A DNA stretch of 64,000 nucleotides from JBCBTD01 sp039818825 (lineage in GTDB: Bacteria; Pseudomonadota; Alphaproteobacteria; Geminicoccales; Geminicoccaceae): contig JBCBTD010000005.1 of NCBI GenBank assembly GCA_039818825.1, forward strand, positions 1 to 64,000, in the 5' to 3' direction. The notes under the pieces were generated by a model. That model was given only the letters and a program-made list of their open reading frames with translations. It was not told where the DNA came from and did not search any database. Below, in pieces: positions 43,109 through 50,429 of this stretch. The first letter of the stretch is position 1. Each line of letters begins with the position of its first letter. Both the position numbers and the translations under genes were made by a program.

Positions 43109-43810
43109 ATGATGAACCTGACGCCGACCGAGATCGACCGGCTCCTGTTGTTCCAGGCGGCGGCGTTCGCCCGGCGCAACCGTGAGCACGGCATCCGCCT
43201 CAGCCAGCCGGAAGCCGTCGCGCTGATCGCCGACCAGGCGATGCTCTGGGCGCGCCAAGGGCTGGCGCACGAGGACATCGTCGACCGAGCCGGACGACTG
43301 CTGAGCACCGACGACGTGATGCCCGGTGTCGCCGACATGGTCGGCGTCGTCTCGGCCGAGTGCAGCTTCGCCGAGGGGACCAAGCTAGTGGTCGTGTTCG
43401 ATCCGATCGGGCCAGGCGATCTGCCGATCGAGCCGGCGCCGAAGGCGGGCGAGATCATCACGCCGCCCGCGGCCGTCGTCGAGACCGGTGCCGGCCGCGA
43501 TCGGATCACCATCGACGTCGTCAACACCGGCGACCGGGACGTTCAGGTTCGGAGCCACACCCATTTCTTCGAGGTGAACCGCGCCCTCCGCTTCCCACGG
43601 CGACGGGCGTTCGGCCGGCGGTTGGACGTGCCGTCTGGTACCGGCGTTCGGTTCGAGCCCGGCGTCGCCAAGACCGTCGATCTGATCCCGTTCGCCGGCG
43701 AGCGAGCGGTGTTCGGGTTCGCGGGCTTGGTGGACGGCCCGCTCGACGATCCGGCGGCCGAACGGCGGGCTGCAGAGCGCGCGCACGAGCGCGGCTACCT
43801 GGACCTGTAG
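43109..43810 (+). CDS. ureAB: Fused urease gamma-beta subunit
   Basis: 233 residues (ATG 43109, a second ATG follows). Residues 1-100 are urease gamma: LTPTEIDRLLLFQAAAFARR, LSQPEAVALIADQAM, VMPGVADMVGVVSAECSF, GTKLVVVFDPI. From about 115 follows urease beta: GRDRITIDVVNTGDRDVQV, RSHTHFFEVNRALRF, PSGTGVRFEPG, and AVFGFAGLVDGPL. Gamma-beta fusions occur in Helicobacter and some other bacteria. The RNREHGIRLS, WARQGLAHED and AGRLLSTDD segments differ from standard gamma subunits. The stop TAG is 3 nt before the alpha subunit GTG and in the same reading frame. Confidence 0.9.
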   Translation: MMNLTPTEIDRLLLFQAAAFARRNREHGIRLSQPEAVALIADQAMLWARQGLAHEDIVDRAGRLLSTDDVMPGVADMVGVVSAECSFAEGTKLVVVFDPIGPGDLPIEPAPKAGEIITPPAAVVETGAGRDRITIDVVNTGDRDVQVRSHTHFFEVNRALRFPRRRAFGRRLDVPSGTGVRFEPGVAKTVDLIPFAGERAVFGFAGLVDGPLDDPAAERRAAERAHERGYLDL

Positions 43811-43813
43811 CAG

Positions 43814-45520
43814 GTGGCCCAGCTCTCCCGGCGCCACTACGCGGAGCTGTACGGGCCGACCACCGGCGATCTCGTCCGCCTCGGCGACACCGACCTCTTG
43901 GCCGAGATCGAGCGCGATTTCACGGTGTACGGCGACGAACTGACCACCGGCGCCGGCAAGGTCATGCGCGACGGCGAGGGCTTCCGCACCAGCGGCACGG
44001 CCGCCGCCGGCGCCCTCGACATGGTGGTCCACAATTGCGTCGTCGTCGACGCGGTGCTCGGCATCGTCAAAGGCGACATCGGCATCCGCAACGGGCGCAT
44101 CGTCGGCGTCGGCAAAGCCGGCAATCCCGATGTGATGGCCGGGGTCCACCCCGATCTGGTGTGCGGACCGAACACGACCGTCGTTCACGGCGACTTCTCG
44201 ATCGTGACAGCTGGCGCCGTCGAAGGGCACGCGCACTTCCTCTCGCCCCAACAATGCGAACACGCACTCGCTGGCGGCATCACCACGATGATCGGCATGT
44301 CGCCAGGACCGCACTTCGACGTGAGCTGCTCGGGACCCAACGTCCTCGGCAATCTGATCCGGGGCGCCGATGGCTTCTGCCTGAACTTCGGCTTTCTCGG
44401 GCGCGGCTGTTCGGCACCGGGCGCCGTCGAGGAGTCGGTCGCCGGCGGCGCCTTGGGCGTCAAGATCCACGAGGACTTCGGCGCATCACCCGCGGTGATC
44501 GACGGCGCGCTCAGGGCTGCCGACGCCAACGACTTCGCGGTCCACCTGCACACCGACACGATCAACGAGTTCGGCTTCTGCGAGGACACGCTCCGGGCGA
44601 TCGATGGCCGGACGATCCACATGTACCATGTCGAAGGTGCCGGCGGCGGGCACAGCCCCGACCTGCTCGTGGTCAATGGCCACGCCAACGTCATCCCGTC
44701 GTCGACCAACCCCACCAACCCGTTCACCGCCTACGCCCTGAACGAGGGCGTGCCGATGACGATGCTCTGCCACATCCTCAACTACCGGGTGCCGGAGGAC
44801 GTCGCGTTCGCCGAGTGCCGGATTCGGCCCCAAAGCATGGGTGCGGAGGACCTGCTCCACGACATGGGCGCGATCTCGATCTTCGCGACCGACAGCCAGG
44901 GCATGGGCCGGCTCGCGGAGAACGTCGCCAAATGCTGGCAGCTCGCCTCGGTGATGAAGCAGCGCGTCGGTCGCCTGCCCGAGGAAACGACCGAGCACGC
45001 CGACAACGAGCGGATCAAGCGCTACGTCGCCAAGGTGACCGTCAACCCGGCGATCGCGGTCGGCATCGATGCCCATGTCGGCTCCATCCAACCCGGCCGG
45101 ATGGCCGACCTCGTGCTGTGGCCCCGCCAAGCCTTCGGGCTCAAGGCGCAGCTCGTCATCAAGAGCGGCCAGGTGGTCTGGTCGCAGATGGGCGACGGCA
45201 ACGGGAGCCACATCGGCACGGAGCCCGTCATTCAGCGGCCGATGTGGGGCTGCTTCGGCCGCGCGCCGGCGCAGCTCGGCGTCACCTTCGTTTCACGGCT
45301 GGCGATCGAGGCCGGGACCCACGAGCGTCTCGGCATTGCCAAGCCGTTCGTGCCGATCGCCGACGTGCGGCGGCTGCGCAAGCATGACATGGTCAGAAAC
45401 GCGGCGCTGCCAGCGATCGAGGTCGATCCGCGCACCTTCGAGGTTCGAGCGGACGGCCACCTCCTCACCTGCCCGCCCGCGACGGTGGTCCCGCTGGCGC
45501 AGCGGCACCTCTTGCGATGA
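43814..45520 (+). CDS. ureC: Divergent urease alpha subunit (UreC-like)
   Basis: 568 residues from GTG 43814. All nickel ligands known from Klebsiella urease are present: His139 and His141 (EGHAHFLSPQQ), carbamylated Lys217 (GVKIHEDFG), His246 (HLHTDTINEFGF), His272 (MYHVEGAGGGH) and Asp360 (ATDSQGMGR). Flap Cys319-His320, His219, Asp221 and Arg336 also match. Numbers from 217 on coincide with Klebsiella, while the first His pair is shifted by +5, so about five residues are lost between them. The loss is in the substrate loop: the usual GGGTGPAAGT..ATTC is GMSPGPHFDVSC. Ala363 is Gly, and the metal signature has VEGHAH for IDTHIH. It is thus a hydrolase of the urease type, perhaps with altered substrate. 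Stop overlaps ureD by 4 nt. Confidence 0.88.
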   Translation: MAQLSRRHYAELYGPTTGDLVRLGDTDLLAEIERDFTVYGDELTTGAGKVMRDGEGFRTSGTAAAGALDMVVHNCVVVDAVLGIVKGDIGIRNGRIVGVGKAGNPDVMAGVHPDLVCGPNTTVVHGDFSIVTAGAVEGHAHFLSPQQCEHALAGGITTMIGMSPGPHFDVSCSGPNVLGNLIRGADGFCLNFGFLGRGCSAPGAVEESVAGGALGVKIHEDFGASPAVIDGALRAADANDFAVHLHTDTINEFGFCEDTLRAIDGRTIHMYHVEGAGGGHSPDLLVVNGHANVIPSSTNPTNPFTAYALNEGVPMTMLCHILNYRVPEDVAFAECRIRPQSMGAEDLLHDMGAISIFATDSQGMGRLAENVAKCWQLASVMKQRVGRLPEETTEHADNERIKRYVAKVTVNPAIAVGIDAHVGSIQPGRMADLVLWPRQAFGLKAQLVIKSGQVVWSQMGDGNGSHIGTEPVIQRPMWGCFGRAPAQLGVTFVSRLAIEAGTHERLGIAKPFVPIADVRRLRKHDMVRNAALPAIEVDPRTFEVRADGHLLTCPPATVVPLAQRHLLR

Positions 45521-46341
45521 GCACCACCGCGCCCTTGGAGCCTTCGCTCGACCTCGGCTTCGCCCCGGTGCCATCCGGCACACGGCTGAACCGCAAGCGG
45601 GTCCGCTACCCCCACAGCGTCACGACCGCATTGACCTGGGACGGCCTGCCGGCGCGCGCCGCCGGCGTCATCCTGCAGTCGGGCTCGGGCGGTCTCTACC
45701 CAGGCGAGCACGTCGTCCAGCGCTGCGCCGTCGCCGCCGATGCCCGGGCCTGCGTCACCAGTCAGGCATCGGTCGTGGTCCAAGGTGTGGCGGGCCGGCA
45801 CGGTCCCTGCCTCGAAACCACTCTCGAAGTCGGCGCCGGTGCACGGCTCGCGTGGTTCCCGCGGCTGACGTTGCTCAGGCCAGACGCCAGCCTGACCCAA
45901 CGCGTCAGCCTGCGTCTGAACCCTGGCGGTGCTGCCGTCGTCGGCGAGGGCTTCGCGCTGCCGGAAACGCGTCGGGCCGGCCGGTTGCGCTCCAGCTTCG
46001 ATCTCCTGCGCGACGGCGACAGGTTGGATCTCGCCGACCGCTTGGACGTCGATGATGGCGCGGATGGACCGCCGCGTCCGGCGCTCGCAGGCGCCAACCG
46101 CGCCTTCGCCACGATCTGGTCGTTCGGCCGGCCGCGACCTGCCGAGGCACGCACCTGGCTGGCCGACGTGTTGGACCGGCCGCACCTCAGTTGGAGTGTC
46201 GGCGACGCTCCTGGCGTGCCGGGTTTCGTCACGCGCCTCGCCTCGCCAAGCGCTGGCACGGTCGCCGCGACGCTCGATCTTCTGCACTGCCGCCTCGGCT
46301 CATGGCTGCTCGACCCCGCTCTGGAAGGAACCCCGACATGA
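45517..46341 (+). CDS. ureD: UreD-like urease accessory protein
   Basis: 274 residues, start overlapping ureC by 4 nt. UreD/UreH proteins scaffold UreF and UreG on apo-urease during nickel insertion. The family outline is visible: RYPHSVTTALTWDGLPARAAG in place of the usual start, VILQSGSGGLYPGEHVVQR (normally LLLTPGGGLVGGD), then CVTSQASVVVQG and VGAGARLAWFPRLTLLRPDA. It is shorter on basic residues and divergent compared with standard UreD, in line with the divergent UreC. The absence of ureE, ureF and ureG next to it is unusual. Confidence 0.78.
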   Translation: MSTTAPLEPSLDLGFAPVPSGTRLNRKRVRYPHSVTTALTWDGLPARAAGVILQSGSGGLYPGEHVVQRCAVAADARACVTSQASVVVQGVAGRHGPCLETTLEVGAGARLAWFPRLTLLRPDASLTQRVSLRLNPGGAAVVGEGFALPETRRAGRLRSSFDLLRDGDRLDLADRLDVDDGADGPPRPALAGANRAFATIWSFGRPRPAEARTWLADVLDRPHLSWSVGDAPGVPGFVTRLASPSAGTVAATLDLLHCRLGSWLLDPALEGTPT

Positions 46342-46568
46342 GCAAGTCCACCCGCGCCGATCTCGGCGCACCTGAGATCGCTGCCCTGGCGAAGGGTGCC
46401 AACCTGCGCCTCGCGCCGGACCGCCCGGCGCATCTGGTCGAACCGCTGCGCGGCATCTTCCAATTGCTGGATCGGCTCGACGACGTCGTGCTCGGCGAGA
46501 CCGCGCCGGCGTCTCGCTACGACGCCCGAGCCAGCGCCTCGGCGCCGAAGGTCCACCGCGATGGATGA
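46338..46568 (+). CDS. GatC/AtzG-like small protein
   Basis: 76 residues from ATG 46338, overlapping ureD by 4 nt and the following amidase by 8 nt. It is mostly helical, with RADLGAPEIAALAKGANLRL, PDRPAHLVEPLRGIFQLLDRLDDVV and a tail ETAPASRYDARAS. The pattern (short helical start, LLxxLDxxD, then a short extended ExAPxxxY tail) is that of GatC-like partners such as AtzG, which stabilises the 1-carboxybiuret hydrolase AtzE. Location directly before an amidase fits such a role: subunit of amidase 2. Identification rests on pattern and context, not on strong sequence identity. Confidence 0.65.
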   Translation: MSKSTRADLGAPEIAALAKGANLRLAPDRPAHLVEPLRGIFQLLDRLDDVVLGETAPASRYDARASASAPKVHRDG

Positions 46569-47955
46569 GCTGCTGCACCGGCCGATCGACGAGGTGGCCG
46601 CGCTGATCCGCACCCGTGAGCTGTCACCGGTCGAGCTGGTCGATGCCGCGCTGGCCTTGATCGACGCCATGGAGCCGAAACTGTCGGCCTTCAGCGTCGT
46701 GCTCCACGACCGTGCCAGGGCCGCGGCGGCCAAAGCGGAGGCCGAGATCGTCGGCGGCGCCTATCGTGGTCCGCTTCACGGCATCCCGATCGGGATGAAG
46801 GAACTCTACGACGTCAAAGGGCTACCGACGACCTGTAGCTCCAAGGTTCGCCACGATCACCTCGCGACCCAGGACAGCGCCTCGACCGAACTGCTCGAAG
46901 CGGCAGGCGCGATCGTCGTCGGCAAGACCGAGACCCACGAATTCGCCTTCGGCATCAAGACCCCGCGCTCCGGCAATCCCTGGAACCCTGGCTGCATTCC
47001 CGGCGGCTCGTCGGGCGGATCGGGTGCCGCGGTCGCTGCCGGCGCCCTGTTCATGGGGATGGGTTCGGATACCGGCGGTTCCATCCGCATCCCGGCAGCG
47101 CTTTGCGGCACGGTGGGGATCAAGCCGACCTTCGGTCGCTGCTCGAGGTTCGGTGTCGCCTCATTGTCCTGGTCGCTCGATCATGTCGGGCCGTTGACCC
47201 GGACGGTGAAGGACGCCGCCCACTGCCTCCAGGCGCTCGCGGGCCATGACGCGCGCGATCCCGGGTCCGCCGACGTTCCGGTCCCTTACTTCTCTGCCGG
47301 CATCGACGGCGGCGTCGAGGGCCTGCGCATTGGCGTGCCACGCAACTACTTCTTCACCCAGGTCGAGCCCGAGGTGGAAGCGGCGACCCGTGCGGCGGTC
47401 CGCGTGCTGGAACGACGCGGCGCCGAGATCGTCGAGGTCGAGATCCCCTTCGCCGACGAGATCCTACCGGTCGAGTACGGGCTCTGTCTGGCCGAGGCCA
47501 GCGCCTATCATCGCGAGACGCTACGGACCCGCGCGGAGCTTTACGAGCCGGACGTGCGCACCTTCCTCGAAGCCGGCGAGCTGATACCGGCCACCGACTA
47601 CATCCAGTGCCAACGCCTGCGCCTGCAGATCCGCGAGGCCTTTGCCGAGCTCTTCGCCGACGTCGACGTGATCATGGCGCCGACCGTTGCCGCGGAGGCC
47701 GTCGAGCGCGACGCCGACAGCTACACTTGGCCCGACGGCACCGTGGAATCACTCAATCCGGTCTACGTCCGGCTTTCCGCGCCGGCCAACGTCACCGGGC
47801 TGCCATCGATCGCGGTGCCGACGGGCTTCGGCGCCCGAGGTCTGCCGGTCAGCGCGCAGATCATCGGCCCCGCGTTCGGTGAAGCGACGATCCTCCGGGC
47901 CGCCCAGGCCCACGAAGCGGCCACCGACTGGCACACCCGCCGCCCACCGCTCTGA
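46561..47955 (+). CDS. Amidase signature enzyme (AtzE/GatA-like)
   Basis: 464 residues from ATG 46561; the frame is open from 46396 but that part is the preceding gene in another frame. Triad Lys80 (GIPIGMKELYDVKG), Ser150 (IPGGSSGGSG) and nucleophile Ser174 (SDTGGSIRIPAA). KPTFGRCSRFGVASLSWSLDHVGPLTRTV and GLPSIAVPTGFGARGLP are family-wide. Length and N-terminus fit the AtzE/GatA group that acts with a GatC-like partner rather than allophanate hydrolase, which has an extra C-terminal domain. It is the last gene of the operon, 64 nt before an efflux unit. Confidence 0.9.
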   Translation: MDELLHRPIDEVAALIRTRELSPVELVDAALALIDAMEPKLSAFSVVLHDRARAAAAKAEAEIVGGAYRGPLHGIPIGMKELYDVKGLPTTCSSKVRHDHLATQDSASTELLEAAGAIVVGKTETHEFAFGIKTPRSGNPWNPGCIPGGSSGGSGAAVAAGALFMGMGSDTGGSIRIPAALCGTVGIKPTFGRCSRFGVASLSWSLDHVGPLTRTVKDAAHCLQALAGHDARDPGSADVPVPYFSAGIDGGVEGLRIGVPRNYFFTQVEPEVEAATRAAVRVLERRGAEIVEVEIPFADEILPVEYGLCLAEASAYHRETLRTRAELYEPDVRTFLEAGELIPATDYIQCQRLRLQIREAFAELFADVDVIMAPTVAAEAVERDADSYTWPDGTVESLNPVYVRLSAPANVTGLPSIAVPTGFGARGLPVSAQIIGPAFGEATILRAAQAHEAATDWHTRRPPL

Positions 47956-48019
47956 AAGCGGGCGGCGGCGGGCCTATTGCCGGCTGGCGCCGCCAAGCGA
48001 TCGGTGCAAGCTCCGGCCC

Positions 48020-50185
48020 ATGGACGTGTCACCACGTTTTCAGTCTGCAGTCCGAACCGCTTCGGCGATGACCCTCGCTTACGGCATCGCGCTCTGGATG
48101 GACTGGGACAAGCCGATGTGGGCGGGCTTCGCCGTGGCGGTCACCAGCCTCGGAACGATCGGCCAGTCCATCAACAAAGGCGCGCTCCGGATCGGCGGCA
48201 CCTTCGCTGGCGTTGCCGTGGCACTCCTGCTGCTCGCCCTGTTCCCGCAGGACCGATGGTTGTTCGCCCTCGGCCTCTCGTTGCACGTCGGTTTCTGCAC
48301 GTACATGATGGGGGGCCGGGAGGGGCAGTATTTCTGGACGGTCGCGGGTTTCGTCGCGCCCATCATCGCGCTGGAAGCCGGGCCGACGTCGGCCGCTTCC
48401 TTCGACATCGCAGTCGTGCGTGCTCAACAGACGGCAATCGGGGTCCTGGCCGTCGTGTTGATGGCGATCGTCGTTTGGCCACGCAGCAGCGGTGCCGCCT
48501 TCACCCACGTCGTGCGTGAGTTGGCGCGTGCCGACCACGCATTGTTCGACGTCTACTCGGCGCGCTTCCTCGGCGACGACGACGGGGCCGATCTCGTGGC
48601 GCGCCGTAAGGCTCTAGCCCCGCTCCGCGAACGAGCGGCCGGCCTGGTCGAGGCGGCGGAGACCGACACCTATGCGGTGTGGGAAGCGCGCCGCGCGTGG
48701 CAAGCGTATCGACGAGCGTTCGGCATGTTGGGTTCGGCGCTGGAGCGGTGGCGCCAAAGCTTCACCGACACGGCGGCGATGGACGTGCGTCGCCTGCTGC
48801 CCGATGTCGACGCCTTCCTCGGGGAGATCGGCTGGCGCCTTGCCACGATCGACGGGATGCATCACGGGCGGGGTCCCGAGCGCGAACCGGCCAGCCATCC
48901 ACTGCATGTCGATTCCGCTGCCGCCCGCGCGCTCACTCGGTTCGAGCAGACGGCACTCGAGGTGGCGCGCGGTCGACTCGTCGAACTGGACCGCGTGAGC
49001 CGGTCGATGTTCGAAGCGAGCCGGGCCATCTACGATGGCGCGCCGACACCGAGCGTGGCGGACGATCATTTCGACGCCCAAGAGAGCGCCTTCCCACCCG
49101 ATCCCGACCGTTTGTTCGCAGCTCTCCGCGTGATCGTCATGGTCTGGCTGGCCTGGATGATGTTCGTCTTCGTTCCGGACCTCCCCGGAGGCGTGGCCCT
49201 CGTCGTCACGACGGCGGCCTTCGCCATGCCGTTGGCGATCAGCCCACAAATCCAGATTACCAGCTTGCTCGTCCCGACCGCCTTTGGCTTTTTCCTGTCC
49301 GGCTGCGTCTACATGCTGGTGATGCCGGCGCTCACGTCGTTCTGGCAGCTGGCCATCGTCATTTTCGTTGCAACGTTCTCCGCCCCGCTGTTGTTTCCAG
49401 CACCACAACAGTTTTTGTCCCAAATGATGTATCTCGCTTTCTTTTTGATTGGAATCAGCGTCGAGAATTCACAAACCTACAGTTTCACCATTTGGGCTGA
49501 CAAAGGCCTGATGATAATCTTCATGTTTGCCTTGTTGACGCTTGGCGCTTACATTCCGAGATCAACAATGCCAGATGTCCATGTCGCCCATTTGCTGGAA
49601 AGATTCAAGAACAGCGCGGACTATCTTCTGGCGTCTTTGCATCGAGAAGGCGAACGACCGTTGAGTGCTTGGCACCAAGCTTGGCGCAATCATCATCTGC
49701 GGCAGATCAGGGCGACCCCGCGACAACTGCGCAGTTGGCTGCCGGTGCTCCGTTCCGAGGCCTTGCTGCCGACCGATCGGCCGGGCTTCGCGGCGATGAT
49801 CGAGACGTTGGCAGATCTCGGCCTCCGGCTGGCCGATCTCGTCGAAATCCGGGCGAAGGCGCAGGCAACACCCTTGGTGCGGCGACCGGCCGACGACATC
49901 AGGGCTTCGCGGCGCGCGCTGCAAACCAAGTTGGCCCACTTTGGCGCAGGCAGCATGCAGGACGCTGCCGAAGCAGGTCCTGCCATGACCGAGCTCACCT
50001 TGCGTGTAGACCGCGCCATCGAGGCGTTCCTGAGGGCCCCTGCCGCCAGCCAGGTCGGTGCCGAAGAACGCGCGAACATGTACCGCGTGCTAGGCGCCTA
50101 TCGTGGCGTCGTCGGCGCGGTGGACACGCTCACGCACCAAGCCAGCGCCGTTGATTGGCAACGCTTGAGGGAGGCACGGTTTTGA
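48020..50185 (+). CDS. FUSC-family aromatic-acid exporter inner-membrane protein (AaeB-like)
   Basis: 721 residues from ATG 48020; the ORF opens at 47687 but the first 111 residues are the amidase gene in another frame. Two sets of about five to six transmembrane helices (residues 10-160 and 370-520) each precede a long cytoplasmic helical part, the FUSC/YccS architecture. DKPMWAGFAVAVTSLGTIGQSINKG and WFALRVIVMVWLAWMMFVF-like segments are typical. Together with the DUF1656 and HlyD genes it forms an AaeXAB-like efflux unit. Bases 49380-49680 are clearly less GC-rich, with codons such as TTT, AAA and ATA that are rare elsewhere. Confidence 0.88.
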   Translation: MDVSPRFQSAVRTASAMTLAYGIALWMDWDKPMWAGFAVAVTSLGTIGQSINKGALRIGGTFAGVAVALLLLALFPQDRWLFALGLSLHVGFCTYMMGGREGQYFWTVAGFVAPIIALEAGPTSAASFDIAVVRAQQTAIGVLAVVLMAIVVWPRSSGAAFTHVVRELARADHALFDVYSARFLGDDDGADLVARRKALAPLRERAAGLVEAAETDTYAVWEARRAWQAYRRAFGMLGSALERWRQSFTDTAAMDVRRLLPDVDAFLGEIGWRLATIDGMHHGRGPEREPASHPLHVDSAAARALTRFEQTALEVARGRLVELDRVSRSMFEASRAIYDGAPTPSVADDHFDAQESAFPPDPDRLFAALRVIVMVWLAWMMFVFVPDLPGGVALVVTTAAFAMPLAISPQIQITSLLVPTAFGFFLSGCVYMLVMPALTSFWQLAIVIFVATFSAPLLFPAPQQFLSQMMYLAFFLIGISVENSQTYSFTIWADKGLMIIFMFALLTLGAYIPRSTMPDVHVAHLLERFKNSADYLLASLHREGERPLSAWHQAWRNHHLRQIRATPRQLRSWLPVLRSEALLPTDRPGFAAMIETLADLGLRLADLVEIRAKAQATPLVRRPADDIRASRRALQTKLAHFGAGSMQDAAEAGPAMTELTLRVDRAIEAFLRAPAASQVGAEERANMYRVLGAYRGVVGAVDTLTHQASAVDWQRLREARF

Positions 50186-50204
50186 ACCGTCGGGCGAGCC
50201 GGAC

Positions 50205-50417
50205 GTGAATGCGGTCCCCAGCGAGTTGGACGTCGGCGGTGTGTTCCTGCCACCTCTCCTGATCGCAAGCCTCTTGGGACTAGGGATGGCTTGGGCCAGC
50301 GCGCACCTGCTCAATCGGTTTCGTCTGTCCCGGTGGTTCGCCTATCCACCTTCGGTGTTCGTGGCGCTCGCAGTGCTGTACACGATCGTGATCGGCACGT
50401 TCGTGGTGCCGATTTAG
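50205..50417 (+). CDS. DUF1656 small membrane protein (AaeX-like)
   Basis: 70 residues from GTG 50205, 19 nt after the FUSC stop. It is nearly all hydrophobic, with two helices (LLIASLLGLGMAWASAHLL and FVALAVLYTIVIGTFVV) separated by FRLSRWFAYPP, the DUF1656 signature. AaeX has this place in the E. coli aaeXAB operon and its task is unknown. The gene ends 12 nt before the HlyD-type gene. Confidence 0.88.
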   Translation: MNAVPSELDVGGVFLPPLLIASLLGLGMAWASAHLLNRFRLSRWFAYPPSVFVALAVLYTIVIGTFVVPI

Positions 50418-50429
50418 GGACCCGTCGTC

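Noticed and set aside
43814..45520. Calling this a standard urease alpha subunit acting on urea
   Set aside because: Ni ligands fit, but the substrate loop, the missing ureEFG and the amidase context leave the substrate open, so the gene is labelled divergent.
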